Source: Bryobacterales bacterium
GTDB taxonomy: Bacteria > Acidobacteriota > Terriglobia > Bryobacterales > UBA6623
NCBI GenBank assembly: GCA_028819235.1
Contig: JAPPMC010000001.1
Span: 1 to 64,000, forward strand
Length of the DNA stretch: 64,000 bases
Reading direction: 5' to 3'
Positions 44,780-53,596 of this stretch are shown one piece after another (position 1 is the first letter of the stretch; each line of letters opens with the position of its first letter). The notes under the pieces were generated by a model. It was not told where the DNA came from, did not search any database, and saw only the letters and a program-made list of their open reading frames with translations. The position numbers and the translations under genes are program-made.

Positions 44780-46683
44780 TGTTCCACCGCCCCGGTCACC
44801 GGCCGGGTTCCTTCCAATAGGCGCCGGCCGCGGCCAAAGAAGCTCCAGTCGGCAAGTAGGATCAGGCCCGCTGCCGCAGCGAGCCAAGGCCACGCCAGCC
44901 AATCCGGACTTCGGTTGCCCAACACTGGAGGCAGGCCGCGAGCCGCCGTCTCCGGGGCTTCCCAGTGCTGTGCCGAGACATCGGGCTGGGACAGGTGCAT
45001 GGTCACGTCCCGGTCCGCAGTCACGATCCGGTAGGTGCCCGGTCGTGCGGTGTAGAAGCGAACCGTTCCGTCTTCCAGGATCCATGGGACGCGGTCCCTA
45101 GTGGGCCCGCGCACGCGAACGTCGTCCAGGGTCGAGTTGGGCGCCTCTACGGAGACCGATCCCGGCGGCCGAGTATGGACCGATTGGGCCCTAAATGCCG
45201 CCGAGTCGAGCCACGCCACCGCATTGGCGAACAGCAGCGGCGTTGCCAAGTGCCCGCGAACGGACTCGTCAGCCAAGTCGAATCCGAAAGCCACAATACG
45301 CTTGCCCGCAGCTTCCCGAGCGACGATCAGAGGACCGGCTTCCCCCGCGGCAACCACTTCGTCCCCTTCTGCGGGCTCGAGAACCCGGGCCACTGCCGGA
45401 GTGAGGTCCGGATCCCGCACACCCTGCGCCACGGCATGGGACGGCGACCACTCTCTGATCGCCTGCCTGCGGACGGCTGTGCCTCCCGTGATGGGCGAGT
45501 CTACGCCGGGCGGGACGAGGAAGATCCCTCGTGCTGAGCGGCCCGAAGGTCCCCCTCTTGCCCATACGTGGATCGCGTTCTCCGTCAGGTCTTCGGTCGA
45601 TGCGACAAAGCTGGCGTCGATTCTGGCCCCGGCGGCCAGCAGCGGCGCGAATTCCCTCTCAGTTGAACCCACCACTTGAAGCGCAGTGCGGCGGGGCGCG
45701 GGAATCGGCAGTGTGGCCATGTCGTTTGTCTGGAATGCGTCTGCCTGTTCCAGCTCGGCTTGCAACCGCCCGTAGCGCTGAGTTCTCAGGACAAAACGCA
45801 TGCTGGCGTCCCCTCTTGGGGGCAAGCTAAAGTTGCGAAATCCGAGTGGGCTTTCGTCGAACAGGAAGTTCACGCGCGCTACTGCGGCCGTCTCGCCAAA
45901 GTTGCGAGCATCCAGCTCCACGAACCACCTTCCCCGCTCCACCGCGTCCGCGGTCGCGCGCATGCCTTGAATGCCGAGAGAGTCCTCAGGGGGCCGCGTC
46001 TCCAAGAGGCGGAACCCTGGGAGCGATCTTGCAACTAGGCTCTGACTTGAGGCCCGGCCCGGCCCGATGTAGACGGTCTCGGCCCTCTGGGCAATGTCCG
46101 TTGCCGACCCGTCCGTCGAGCCCAACGCCAAGCCAACGGATCCGTCCGCCAGGTCGAAGGCGGCATCGAGGTCTAGGGCCGTCCAGCCTGCGGCCGCGGC
46201 CGTGATCGCCTCACGCACACGCTGACGGTCGGTCGTGAACGGCACCCGCACTCGGGGAGAGCCGTCGGCTTCCACGAGCATTGCGGGGTCTTTGCTCGGA
46301 AGCCGGTCGAGATAGGCAAGGGCCAACTCTTTGGCCTGGTCCATGAGCATCCCACCGTCGGCGTTCGCCAACGCCATCACGGCCGACGTGTCCAGAACGA
46401 TCACGCGGCGACGGACCGCCCCGGAGTCTTGATCCGGGCGAGGATCGGCGATGGCTACCAGCAGAAGGATGACGGCCGCCAGCTGAAGGGCCAGCGAGAG
46501 CGGGTGCTGGATGCGCTTGTGGCGCTGCCGGACGGGCGGGGCCGGGCGCTGCGGCCAGAATCGGAGCGTCGAGACCACCACGCTGCGGCGGGATCGGTCG
46601 TAGAAGTACAGAGCGACCAGCAGACCTGTCAGTGGGAGCGCCAAGCCGAGCAGCTGTCCGAGCGCGAGATTCAGGAGGCCCAC
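44776..46683 (-). CDS. BatA-domain membrane protein
   Basis: A 635-residue protein with an N-terminal aerotolerance-regulator (BatA) domain. Two membrane helices (LLGLALPLTGLLVALYFYD and LSLALQLAAVILLLVAI) bracket RFWPQRPAPPVRQRHKRIQH. A VWA-like segment VIVLDTSAVMALA follows, then a long periplasmic beta-rich part, and a final helix WPWLAAAAGLILLADWSFFG. The metal motif D-x-S-x-x is incomplete, so it may be a degenerate VWA. It lies between DUF58 (4-base gap) and the larger VWA protein (4-base overlap), so it is the middle gene of a three-gene operon. Confidence 0.85.
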   Translation of the reverse strand: MGLLNLALGQLLGLALPLTGLLVALYFYDRSRRSVVVSTLRFWPQRPAPPVRQRHKRIQHPLSLALQLAAVILLLVAIADPRPDQDSGAVRRRVIVLDTSAVMALANADGGMLMDQAKELALAYLDRLPSKDPAMLVEADGSPRVRVPFTTDRQRVREAITAAAAGWTALDLDAAFDLADGSVGLALGSTDGSATDIAQRAETVYIGPGRASSQSLVARSLPGFRLLETRPPEDSLGIQGMRATADAVERGRWFVELDARNFGETAAVARVNFLFDESPLGFRNFSLPPRGDASMRFVLRTQRYGRLQAELEQADAFQTNDMATLPIPAPRRTALQVVGSTEREFAPLLAAGARIDASFVASTEDLTENAIHVWARGGPSGRSARGIFLVPPGVDSPITGGTAVRRQAIREWSPSHAVAQGVRDPDLTPAVARVLEPAEGDEVVAAGEAGPLIVAREAAGKRIVAFGFDLADESVRGHLATPLLFANAVAWLDSAAFRAQSVHTRPPGSVSVEAPNSTLDDVRVRGPTRDRVPWILEDGTVRFYTARPGTYRIVTADRDVTMHLSQPDVSAQHWEAPETAARGLPPVLGNRSPDWLAWPWLAAAAGLILLADWSFFGRGRRLLEGTRPVTGAVEQ

Positions 46684-46686
46684 GGC

Positions 46687-47592
46687 CTATCCTCGGCCCA
46701 TGTCCATACGGGTCGCCGCAATGTCTCGGAATAGCACGGCTTCGATAGGATCTGCAGTCGAGACGTGCAGGTATTCCGCTCTTGACCTGGTTGCGTGCTC
46801 CTCAAGCGACCGGCAGAACTGGTCGTAGCTGTCCCGGTACTCGCGCGCCGCCTCGTCATCGAGGCTGACCCGCATCGCAGCCCCGGTCTCGGCATCAAGC
46901 AGGTCGAGGTCCCCCCTCCAAGGAGGCTCTCGGTCGTATGGGCTCGCCACATGCAGCAGGTGCACCTCATGACCCTCGTTCGCCAGGTGCTCCAGAGGGA
47001 GTTCCTCACTTGAAGGATCTAGGAAGTCGCTCACCAAGAACGTGATCCCAGGCACGCGGTACTTGATGAGGAACGCGCGGATGGCGCGGCGGAAGGATGT
47101 GCCGCCGCCGGTCTCCAGGCTGGAGATGTACCGGGCGGCACGGGCGTAGCGCAGTCTGCCGCCGTCAGCGTGGAAGGAGTCCTCCAACCGCTCTGAGAAG
47201 GGCTGCAGGACGACAGTCTCCAGGCGGACCAGCCCGACGAAGCACAGGGCCGCTGCCATGCGGCAAGCGTAGGTGAACTTGGCTTCGGCTGGGGCGGCGC
47301 CGGCCGCCATCGACTCGCTGGTGTCAATGAGGATTCGCACGGGTATGCGCGGCTCGGAGCGAAACAGCTTGAGGAACATCCGCTCAAGGCGCATGAAGGC
47401 CCGCCAGTTCACGGCTCGCAGGTCGTCGCCTTGCTGGTAGTGGCGATGGTCCAGAAACTCATGCCCGACCCCCGCAAACCGCGAGACGATATCCCCGCCA
47501 ATGCGTCCTTGGAAGGACTGGCTCCAGCGGATGGTAAGGCGCTCCAGTCGCTCCAGAGTCCCCCCCGACAGCAACTCGGTCGGAGCGCGCAC
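46687..47592 (-). CDS. DUF58 domain protein (MoxR-associated VWA-like)
   Basis: A 301-residue DUF58 protein with the family pattern GTLERLERLTIRWSQSFQGR, VGHEFLDHRHYQQGDDLRAV and NWRAFMRLERMFLKLFRSEP. A VWA-like ILIDTSESMAAG and FLVSDFLDPS follow. GTG 47592 was chosen since the conserved part starts here. The frame continues to 47994, but that stretch has no family residues. It is the first gene of the DUF58/BatA/VWA operon. A MoxR ATPase gene, the usual partner directly upstream, is absent here. Confidence 0.87.
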   Translation of the reverse strand: MRAPTELLSGGTLERLERLTIRWSQSFQGRIGGDIVSRFAGVGHEFLDHRHYQQGDDLRAVNWRAFMRLERMFLKLFRSEPRIPVRILIDTSESMAAGAAPAEAKFTYACRMAAALCFVGLVRLETVVLQPFSERLEDSFHADGGRLRYARAARYISSLETGGGTSFRRAIRAFLIKYRVPGITFLVSDFLDPSSEELPLEHLANEGHEVHLLHVASPYDREPPWRGDLDLLDAETGAAMRVSLDDEAAREYRDSYDQFCRSLEEHATRSRAEYLHVSTADPIEAVLFRDIAATRMDMGRG

Positions 47593-48180
47593 AGCTTCAG
47601 CGTAGCAACCAGAGAACGGCGCGGACGGCCGCTTGCCAAGGTATTTCGCAGTCCCCGGCCCAGTCCGTTTCTCGCACAAGGCGTGGCAGCACGGTAGCTC
47701 GGCTTGCTTCGTGCAACCGGAGAGGTGGAGTCGGCGATTTGCGCCGTACAGCCGATCCAATGAGGCTGGGGCGTGCGATCCTCTCATGCGGACAGGCACC
47801 GGGATCAGGTTCGACTGTCCCGCGTACAACGCATCGTCCCGGACTAGTGCGAATCCGGCACGGCAGAATCTCCAGGCAGATCGTTCGGCGCTCGCCCGCG
47901 ACGCGATGGGTCCGCCGGGGCTGACGATGGGGAACTGTGCGGCTGCAGGCGCTGGCCCGCGATCATGGTACTTGGAGGAGCCGGCCACTTCCAAACTGAA
48001 TGGGCCTTTTCAGGGACGTGTCGCCGATCTTGCCGATTTCTCTCAAACCTCCTCGGCGATAGGTGCAAACGGAGCGTCGTCCCGCGAGCCTAGAGGGCTC
48101 TGGCAGAACACCCGCATCGCGTCCGAAATCCAGCGCCGATCTGTCGGAACGACTCGGTGATAGTCTGGAGGCTGGCGGCG
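47593..48180. other. Divergent intergenic region between DUF58 and metF
   Basis: About 590 bases hold the upstream sequences of both genes. I looked for a MoxR gene and for a SAM-type riboswitch before metF and found neither. An open frame on the minus strand is an extension of the DUF58 frame without conserved sequence. Confidence 0.5.
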
Positions 48181-49089
48181 ATGAAGATCCGCGACATGCT
48201 CGCGTCGGGTCCGCCGACCGTCTCCTTCGAGTTCTTTCCCCCAAAGAATGAAACGGGCTTCGTACGCCTGTACAAGACCATTGAGGCACTCCGCCCGCTG
48301 CGGCCGAGCTATGTCTCGGTGACCTACGGTGCTGGGGGAAGCACGCGCCGCAGGACGGTTGAGCTGGTTGCCCGCATCAAGCGTGAGACCGGCATTGAGG
48401 CGATGGCCCACATCACTTGTGTGGGTAGCGCTCAGGACGAGATCTCGGCGGTTCTGGACACACTTGCCGCATCGGGAATCGAGAACGTGCTCGCGCTTCG
48501 CGGCGATCCACCGAGGGGGTTGGCGCGCTTCGAACCTGCACCGGGCGGTTTTCGCTACGCCAATGAACTCGTTGGCTTCATCCGTGGCAGCCACAGCTTC
48601 TGCCTAGGCGCGGCCTGCTATCCGGAGACACACCCAGAGGCACCCAGCCCTGAGGTCGATCTGGCCAACCTAAAGCGCAAGGTCGATGCCGGGGCCGACT
48701 TTCTGATAACGCAGCTGTTTTTCGACAACCAGGACTTTCTCAGATTCCGTGATCGGGCGGTCGCTGCTGACATCAACGTTCCGATCGTGGCAGGCATCAT
48801 GCCAATCCGCAGCCTCCGCCAAACGAAGCGCTTCGCCGAGATGTGCGGAGCGTCGCTTCCGGGACCGCTGTTGGAGCGGCTGGAGTCCCTGCGCGGCGAC
48901 CATCCCGCCATCCGGGCGGCGGGTGTTGACCACGCCACCCGCCAGTGCTGGGACCTGTTGGCAGAGGGTGTAGCGGGCTTGCACTTCTACACCCTCAACC
49001 ACTCACGATCAACCGTGGCAATCTACCAGAGCATCAGGTCACAGTTGGTTGGCCAAGAAGGCGGTCGGCAGCCATCCGGCGCGACCTGA
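48181..49089 (+). CDS. metF: Methylenetetrahydrofolate reductase
   Basis: A 302-residue FAD-dependent TIM-barrel enzyme that reduces 5,10-methylene-THF to 5-methyl-THF for methionine synthesis. Landmarks are VSFEFFPPKN (catalytic Glu), YVSVTYGAGGSTR, THITCV-like MAHITCVGSAQDE, NVLALRGDPP, GAACYPETHPEA, LKRKVDAGADFLITQLFFDN and GIMPIRS, ending LHFYTLNHS. ATG 48181 follows GGAGG at 48167-48171 at good spacing. The length is normal, and it is a single gene. Confidence 0.95.
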   Translation: MKIRDMLASGPPTVSFEFFPPKNETGFVRLYKTIEALRPLRPSYVSVTYGAGGSTRRRTVELVARIKRETGIEAMAHITCVGSAQDEISAVLDTLAASGIENVLALRGDPPRGLARFEPAPGGFRYANELVGFIRGSHSFCLGAACYPETHPEAPSPEVDLANLKRKVDAGADFLITQLFFDNQDFLRFRDRAVAADINVPIVAGIMPIRSLRQTKRFAEMCGASLPGPLLERLESLRGDHPAIRAAGVDHATRQCWDLLAEGVAGLHFYTLNHSRSTVAIYQSIRSQLVGQEGGRQPSGAT

Positions 49090-49405
49090 CCACCTCAAGG
49101 GCGCTCGTGCCGGTCTGAATCCCAGAGGACAAGGCTGGAGAAGCTTGGGAACCACACGCTCTGCCGATCACCGATCGTATTGGGGCAAGGCGGACTCGCC
49201 TGGGCCTCCTTGCGAAAGCCTAGCTCTAGCAGCGGTAGCCCCCGGCCTCCGCTCTGGTCTGCGCCAGCCCTGTCCGCACAGTTGGATGGGTGATGCGCGC
49301 TTGATCATCGTCCAGTGAACGCCCTTGCTGACACCCGAGAGCGTCGCGACCGCCGATCACCCGACATCAGCTTCAATACTTGGCCAAGATCCAGGGCGCA
49401 CTCAA

Positions 49406-49424
49406 ATTAAAGGATAGCTTTAAT
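49406..49424. promoter_or_regulatory. AT-rich palindromic operator candidate
   Basis: ATTAAAG (49406-49412), GATAG spacer and CTTTAAT (49418-49424) form a perfect 7-bp inverted repeat inside an AT-rich stretch that stands out from the GC-rich surroundings. It lies 20 bases before a candidate promoter (TTACAA at 49447, 17-base gap, TACGAT at 49470) and 80 bases before the coiled-coil gene. It probably binds a dimeric regulator. Confidence 0.45.
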
Positions 49425-49446
49425 ATGAGAATCCATTGCGATACTC

Positions 49447-49475
49447 TTACAATAGTCATGAGATTATGATACGAT
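49447..49475 (+). promoter_or_regulatory. Candidate promoter of the repeat coiled-coil gene
   Basis: TTACAA (49447-49452) and TACGAT (49470-49475) are separated by 17 bases, near-consensus spacing, about 30 bases before ATG 49506, which follows a GGAAGGAAG site. The rest of the 49090-49505 gap shows no gene. Confidence 0.4.
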
Positions 49476-49505
49476 TATGGACAGTCAAGTTCAAGGAAGG
49501 AAGCA

Positions 49506-50342
49506 ATGAAGAAGGAAACCAAAGAGACCGTAGCGGCTCAGGCATTGCCGGAGCTGTTGGAGGAGGACGCCGTCGTCTACGAGGCTCTGAGGGCAAAGGG
49601 CGCAGACAAGCCGTTGGCGCACAACGCCACGCTGAGGATTCGGGCGATGGCGGCTGCGAACGTTGTTGCAACAGTTCAAGCCATGCGCCAGGAATTGATT
49701 TCATTCAAGGAGGAAGTGCGGCACCGGTTCGGAGCGGCAAGCGGTGGGCTGGAAGCGTTCAGGGACGCGGCCTGGGATCGGCTCGCTGGGACCCAGGAAG
49801 AGCTGCGCTCGCTCAAGAATGACGTGCACATCCGGTTCGAGAGGGTCGAGTCGGAGATGCGGTCCTTCAAGGAGGAGGTGCGCGCGAGGTTCGAGAGGGT
49901 CGAGTCGGAGATGCGGTCCTTCAAGGAGGAGGTGCGCGGGAGGTTCGAGAGAGTCGAGTCTGAGATGCGCGGCGGGTTCGAGGCTGCAGCTCGGGACCGG
50001 GACTCACTCCGTGGGCTGATCCGCAATCTGAGCCAGAGAGTCGAATCGATCGAGACCCTGAATGAGGCGCGGTACGACGCCACTCGGAGGGAACTTGCGA
50101 CGATGAAATGGGCCATGGGTCTCGTTATTGCGATGCTTGCTGCGCTGATCGCCTTAGTCGTTCCCGTGGTCCAAGGCCAGAAGGCCTCTCCCGCGATTCC
50201 TGCGACGGCTGGTGCGGTCGGAGTGGAGGGGCCCTCTGTGGCCGGCGAGTCGGCCAGCGCCGATTCGGCTAGTGGTGCTTCACAGTCCGGGGCCAGCGGC
50301 GGGGCATCGTTGGTTGGAGAGTCGGAACCGTTGGGACGGTGA
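49506..50342 (+). CDS. Coiled-coil membrane protein with in-gene tandem repeats
   Basis: A 278-residue protein. A helical N-terminal part (AQALPELLEEDAVVYEALRA) is followed by a long coiled coil built from a near-identical 17-residue unit, RFERVESEMRSFKEEVR, present about 2.6 times at 110-155 with shorter relatives before it. NLSQRVESIETLNEARYDAT follows, then one transmembrane helix (WAMGLVIAMLAALIALVVPV) near 202-222 and a Gly/Ser/Ala-rich tail facing the other side of the membrane. I do not recognise the family, though TM-plus-coil proteins of this size are common in bacteria. The repeat is probably prone to copy-number change. The AT-rich upstream region has a palindromic operator candidate. 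Confidence 0.75.
   Translation: MKKETKETVAAQALPELLEEDAVVYEALRAKGADKPLAHNATLRIRAMAAANVVATVQAMRQELISFKEEVRHRFGAASGGLEAFRDAAWDRLAGTQEELRSLKNDVHIRFERVESEMRSFKEEVRARFERVESEMRSFKEEVRGRFERVESEMRGGFEAAARDRDSLRGLIRNLSQRVESIETLNEARYDATRRELATMKWAMGLVIAMLAALIALVVPVVQGQKASPAIPATAGAVGVEGPSVAGESASADSASGASQSGASGGASLVGESEPLGR
49834..49971 (+). repeat. 51-bp tandem repeat inside the coiled-coil gene
   Basis: A 51-bp unit beginning GGTTCGAGAGGGTCGAGTC is repeated at 49834, 49885 and (partial) 49936. The first two units differ at only a few bases, and the third diverges slightly more (GAGAGAGTCGAGTCTGAG). The unit is a multiple of 3 and encodes 17 residues, so gain or loss keeps the frame. Confidence 0.85.
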
Positions 50343-50460
50343 CGGATCGGACCGCCCGGGCCGCTCAGCCGCCCGGTTCCCGCCGTGTCCACCACTTTGG
50401 ATTCCCGCATGGGCCTGACGCTACGCTCGCTTGTACTGACCGCAGGTTCGCATTCGCTCG

Positions 50461-53400
50461 TCAGGCCTCTTCGGGCATTCTTGATCTCGGCAAGAACCAG
50501 CCGTAAAGGGTCGGCAACAGCACCAAGGTCAGGATCGTGGAACTGGCGAGCCCTCCGATCACGACCGTGGCCAATGGCCGTTGGACTTCCGCGCCGGTCG
50601 AAGTTGCGATCGCCATCGGCAGGAACCCCAGGCTGGCTAGCACGGAGGTCATCAGCACAGGCCGGAGTCGCGTCACCGCGCCTTCCACTACCGCCTCGCG
50701 GAGCGGGCGGCCCTCTCCCCGGAGGGCGTTCATCGTCGAGACCATCACGAGCCCGTCCAGCACCGCCACTCCAAAGACGGCGATGAATCCGATCGAGGCC
50801 GACACGTTGAGGTTCATGCCCCTTAGCCACAGGGCCCCGATCCCGCCGACCGTGGCGAACGGCACGATGAGCAGGACCAGCAGGGACTGTTTTGCTGACC
50901 GGAACATGAGCAGCAGCAGGCAGAAGATGACGGCCAGTACGGCCGGCACTACGAAGGCGAGCTGCCGCATCGCCCGCTGCTGGTCTTCGAACTGCCCGCT
51001 CCAATCCAGGTAGTAGCCGGAGGGCAGGCTCACGGCCGCCTCGACCCGTCGCCTGGCCTCGCTGACGAATGTCCCTAGGTCACGGCCACGGACGTTGCAC
51101 TGCACGATGATGCGGCGCTCGCTGTTCTCCCGGTCGATGACCTGCGGCCCGCTCGCCCGGCGAATCTCCGCCACCCGGCCCAGCGGGACCTGCTCTCCGG
51201 CTGGCGCGGTCAGCAGGATGCTTGCCAGAGACTCGCTATCGGTGCGGTAGGCTTCAGGAAGTCGGACGGTAACCGGAATCCGCCGGCGGCCATCGATCAC
51301 CTCCGTCACGGTCTTCCCCCGCACGGCCGCCTGCACGACATCACGCACGTCCGAGACGTTGAGGCCGTAGCGGGCCGCCTCTTCGCGGTCCACCACAACC
51401 TGCCATTCAGGCGTGCCGGAAGAGACCTGCTTCTGCGCATCGGCGGCTCCGCGGACCTGACCGAGGATCCGCAGCACCTCGTCCGCCGTGCGATCCAGCA
51501 CACTCGCGTCGGAGCCAAAGATCTTGACCGCAACATCTGCCCGCACGCCCGAGATCGACTCATCCAGACGCATTGCCATCGGCTGGGTGAAGTTGTAGAC
51601 AACACCGGGGATCTTGGACAGTTCGTCGGCCATGGCGCTTGTCAGCCCTTCCTTGGTGTCCGCGGTCGTCCACTCCCCGCGCGGCTTCAGGTTCACGTAC
51701 ACGTCGCTCTCGTAGATTCCCATCGCCTCCGTCGCGAGGTCGGGTCGGCCCAAGGTCGCTACCACCCTCGTTACCTCTGGGAATCGCAGCAGCCTCTCCT
51801 CTACTTCTGCCCCGATGTCGACGGACTCCGACAGGGCGATGCTGGGGATGCGCAACGTCTGCACTAGGACGGATCCCTCATCAAGGCGGGGCATGAACTC
51901 CGTGCCGATGAAGGCGAGCGAGCCAAGGGCAGTTCCGACCAGTACCAGAGCCGTCACAATGACTATCCCGCGGTGGTCTAGGGTATGGTTCACGACACCG
52001 CGATAAAACGCCCGGGCGCGCTCCATGTACTTTTCTCCGCCCAACCTGACACCTCCTGCCAGCAAGAGCCGCGACGCCGTCGGCACAGCCGCAAGGGTCA
52101 GTGCCAAGGCGCCCAGAAGGGCGGCGCACACGGTGAGCGCTAACGGGCGGTACATCCGGCCCTCGAGTCCTTCTAGGGTGAGGACAGGAACGTAGACGGC
52201 AGTGATGATGCCGACGCCGACAAGGATTGGCAAGGAGACTTCGTGCGCTGCGGACCGGACCAAGGCCATCCCCTGTCGCTTGGTCAGCGCCCTTCCCGAG
52301 TCCGAGCGCCCATGAAGGTGGCGCACCTGGTTCTCGACCATGATCACCGCGCCATCGACGATCATCCCGAAGTCGATCGCTCCCAGGCTCATCAGGTTGG
52401 CGGTGATGCCAAACTGCCGCATTCCGAGAAACGCCGCCAGCATCGACAGCGGAATCACCGACGCCACGATGAGGGCTGCGCGAACGTTGCCGAGGAATAG
52501 GAGGAGGACCGCAATCACCAGCGCGCCGCCTTGGATCAGGTTGTTGCGCACGGTCCGGATGGTCCCATCGATGACCTCCGACTGGTCGTAGAACGGGAGA
52601 ATCCTGACGCCCTCCGGCAACGATCGGCGAATTCCTTCGAGCGCCTGCTTAACACGCTCGATAGTGGACTTGCTGTTCTGTCCCTTGAGCATGATGACCG
52701 TGCCGGACACGACTTCGCCCTTCGCGTCTCGAGTGACGGCGCCCTGCCGCTGCTTTGCCCCGATCTTGATCTCCGCCACGTCTCTCAGGTAGACCGCCGT
52801 GCCCTCGCGGGCCGTCAGTACGATGGATGCCAGATCCGCCACGCTGCGCACCCTGCCCAGCCCTCGGACGGTGTACTGCTCGGAGGCGTGCTCCACGAAG
52901 CCCGCCCCGAAGTCCTCGTTGTTGTCGCGCACCCGCTCGAACACTTCCCGCAGTCCCAACCCGTGTGCGCGCAGCCGGTTCAGGTCCACCTCTATCTCGA
53001 ACTGCTGCGAATGGCCGCCCCATGTGGCGATGTCGGCCACGCCTGGCACGGCCCGCAGCTGGTACTTGATGTCCCAGTCGTGGAGCGTCTTCAGGGCGAG
53101 CGTGCTGAAGCCTCCTCCCTCGACCGTGTACCGAAATACCTCCCCAAAGACGGTCGCCACCGGGCCGAGGACCGGCTCAATGTCCTGCGGAATACGACCG
53201 CGAACTTCATTGAGCCGCTCCGTCACGAGCTGCCGTGCGAAGTAGACGTCAACGCTGTCAGCGAAGACGATCGTCACCATCGACAGGCCGAGCCTGGATG
53301 TGGATCGCACCTCTTGCGTGTCCGGCAGACCGAGCATGGCCGATTCAATCGGGAACGTCACCAGTTGCTCGACATCAGGCGCCCCCATACCAAGCGCCTC

Positions 53401-53553
53401 AGTGAGGACGGTAACTTGGTTGTTCGTCAGGTCGGGGAACGCGTCGATCGAAATCCGGGTGGCCGCGAAAACGCCGCCGACGACCAGTACGACCAGCTCG
53501 AGCACGGCTGCCCACGGGTGATCGAGGTGGAAGTCGACGATTCGCCTGAGCAC
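50461..53553 (-). CDS. Heavy-metal RND efflux pump, inner-membrane component (CzcA/CusA type)
   Basis: A 1030-residue resistance-nodulation-division transporter that exports metal cations using the proton gradient. The central DFGMIVDGAVIMVENQVRHL matches the heavy-metal (HME) signature DFGxxxDGAxxMVEN. Typical features include the N-terminal VLELVVLVVGGVFAATRISI helix, two large periplasmic loops, RIVRNN-like TIRTVRNNLIQGGALVIAV, GTEFMPRLDEGSVLVQTLRI and the C-terminal VVIGGLASSTILTLVLLPTL helix. It is the last gene of a TolC-adaptor-pump operon, 43 bases after the adaptor. Which metal (Zn/Co/Cd or Cu/Ag) cannot be settled by eye, though the GMIVDGA variant is closest to CzcA-like pumps. Confidence 0.93.
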   Translation of the reverse strand: MLRRIVDFHLDHPWAAVLELVVLVVGGVFAATRISIDAFPDLTNNQVTVLTEALGMGAPDVEQLVTFPIESAMLGLPDTQEVRSTSRLGLSMVTIVFADSVDVYFARQLVTERLNEVRGRIPQDIEPVLGPVATVFGEVFRYTVEGGGFSTLALKTLHDWDIKYQLRAVPGVADIATWGGHSQQFEIEVDLNRLRAHGLGLREVFERVRDNNEDFGAGFVEHASEQYTVRGLGRVRSVADLASIVLTAREGTAVYLRDVAEIKIGAKQRQGAVTRDAKGEVVSGTVIMLKGQNSKSTIERVKQALEGIRRSLPEGVRILPFYDQSEVIDGTIRTVRNNLIQGGALVIAVLLLFLGNVRAALIVASVIPLSMLAAFLGMRQFGITANLMSLGAIDFGMIVDGAVIMVENQVRHLHGRSDSGRALTKRQGMALVRSAAHEVSLPILVGVGIITAVYVPVLTLEGLEGRMYRPLALTVCAALLGALALTLAAVPTASRLLLAGGVRLGGEKYMERARAFYRGVVNHTLDHRGIVIVTALVLVGTALGSLAFIGTEFMPRLDEGSVLVQTLRIPSIALSESVDIGAEVEERLLRFPEVTRVVATLGRPDLATEAMGIYESDVYVNLKPRGEWTTADTKEGLTSAMADELSKIPGVVYNFTQPMAMRLDESISGVRADVAVKIFGSDASVLDRTADEVLRILGQVRGAADAQKQVSSGTPEWQVVVDREEAARYGLNVSDVRDVVQAAVRGKTVTEVIDGRRRIPVTVRLPEAYRTDSESLASILLTAPAGEQVPLGRVAEIRRASGPQVIDRENSERRIIVQCNVRGRDLGTFVSEARRRVEAAVSLPSGYYLDWSGQFEDQQRAMRQLAFVVPAVLAVIFCLLLLMFRSAKQSLLVLLIVPFATVGGIGALWLRGMNLNVSASIGFIAVFGVAVLDGLVMVSTMNALRGEGRPLREAVVEGAVTRLRPVLMTSVLASLGFLPMAIATSTGAEVQRPLATVVIGGLASSTILTLVLLPTLYGWFLPRSRMPEEA

Positions 53554-53596
53554 GTTCCTGATCCCGGCCCGTGTGTCGTTCCCGGCCTGTGCCGTC

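Noticed and set aside
48000-48180. SAM-type riboswitch upstream of metF
   Set aside because: Looked for the conserved cores but could not draw a consistent fold.
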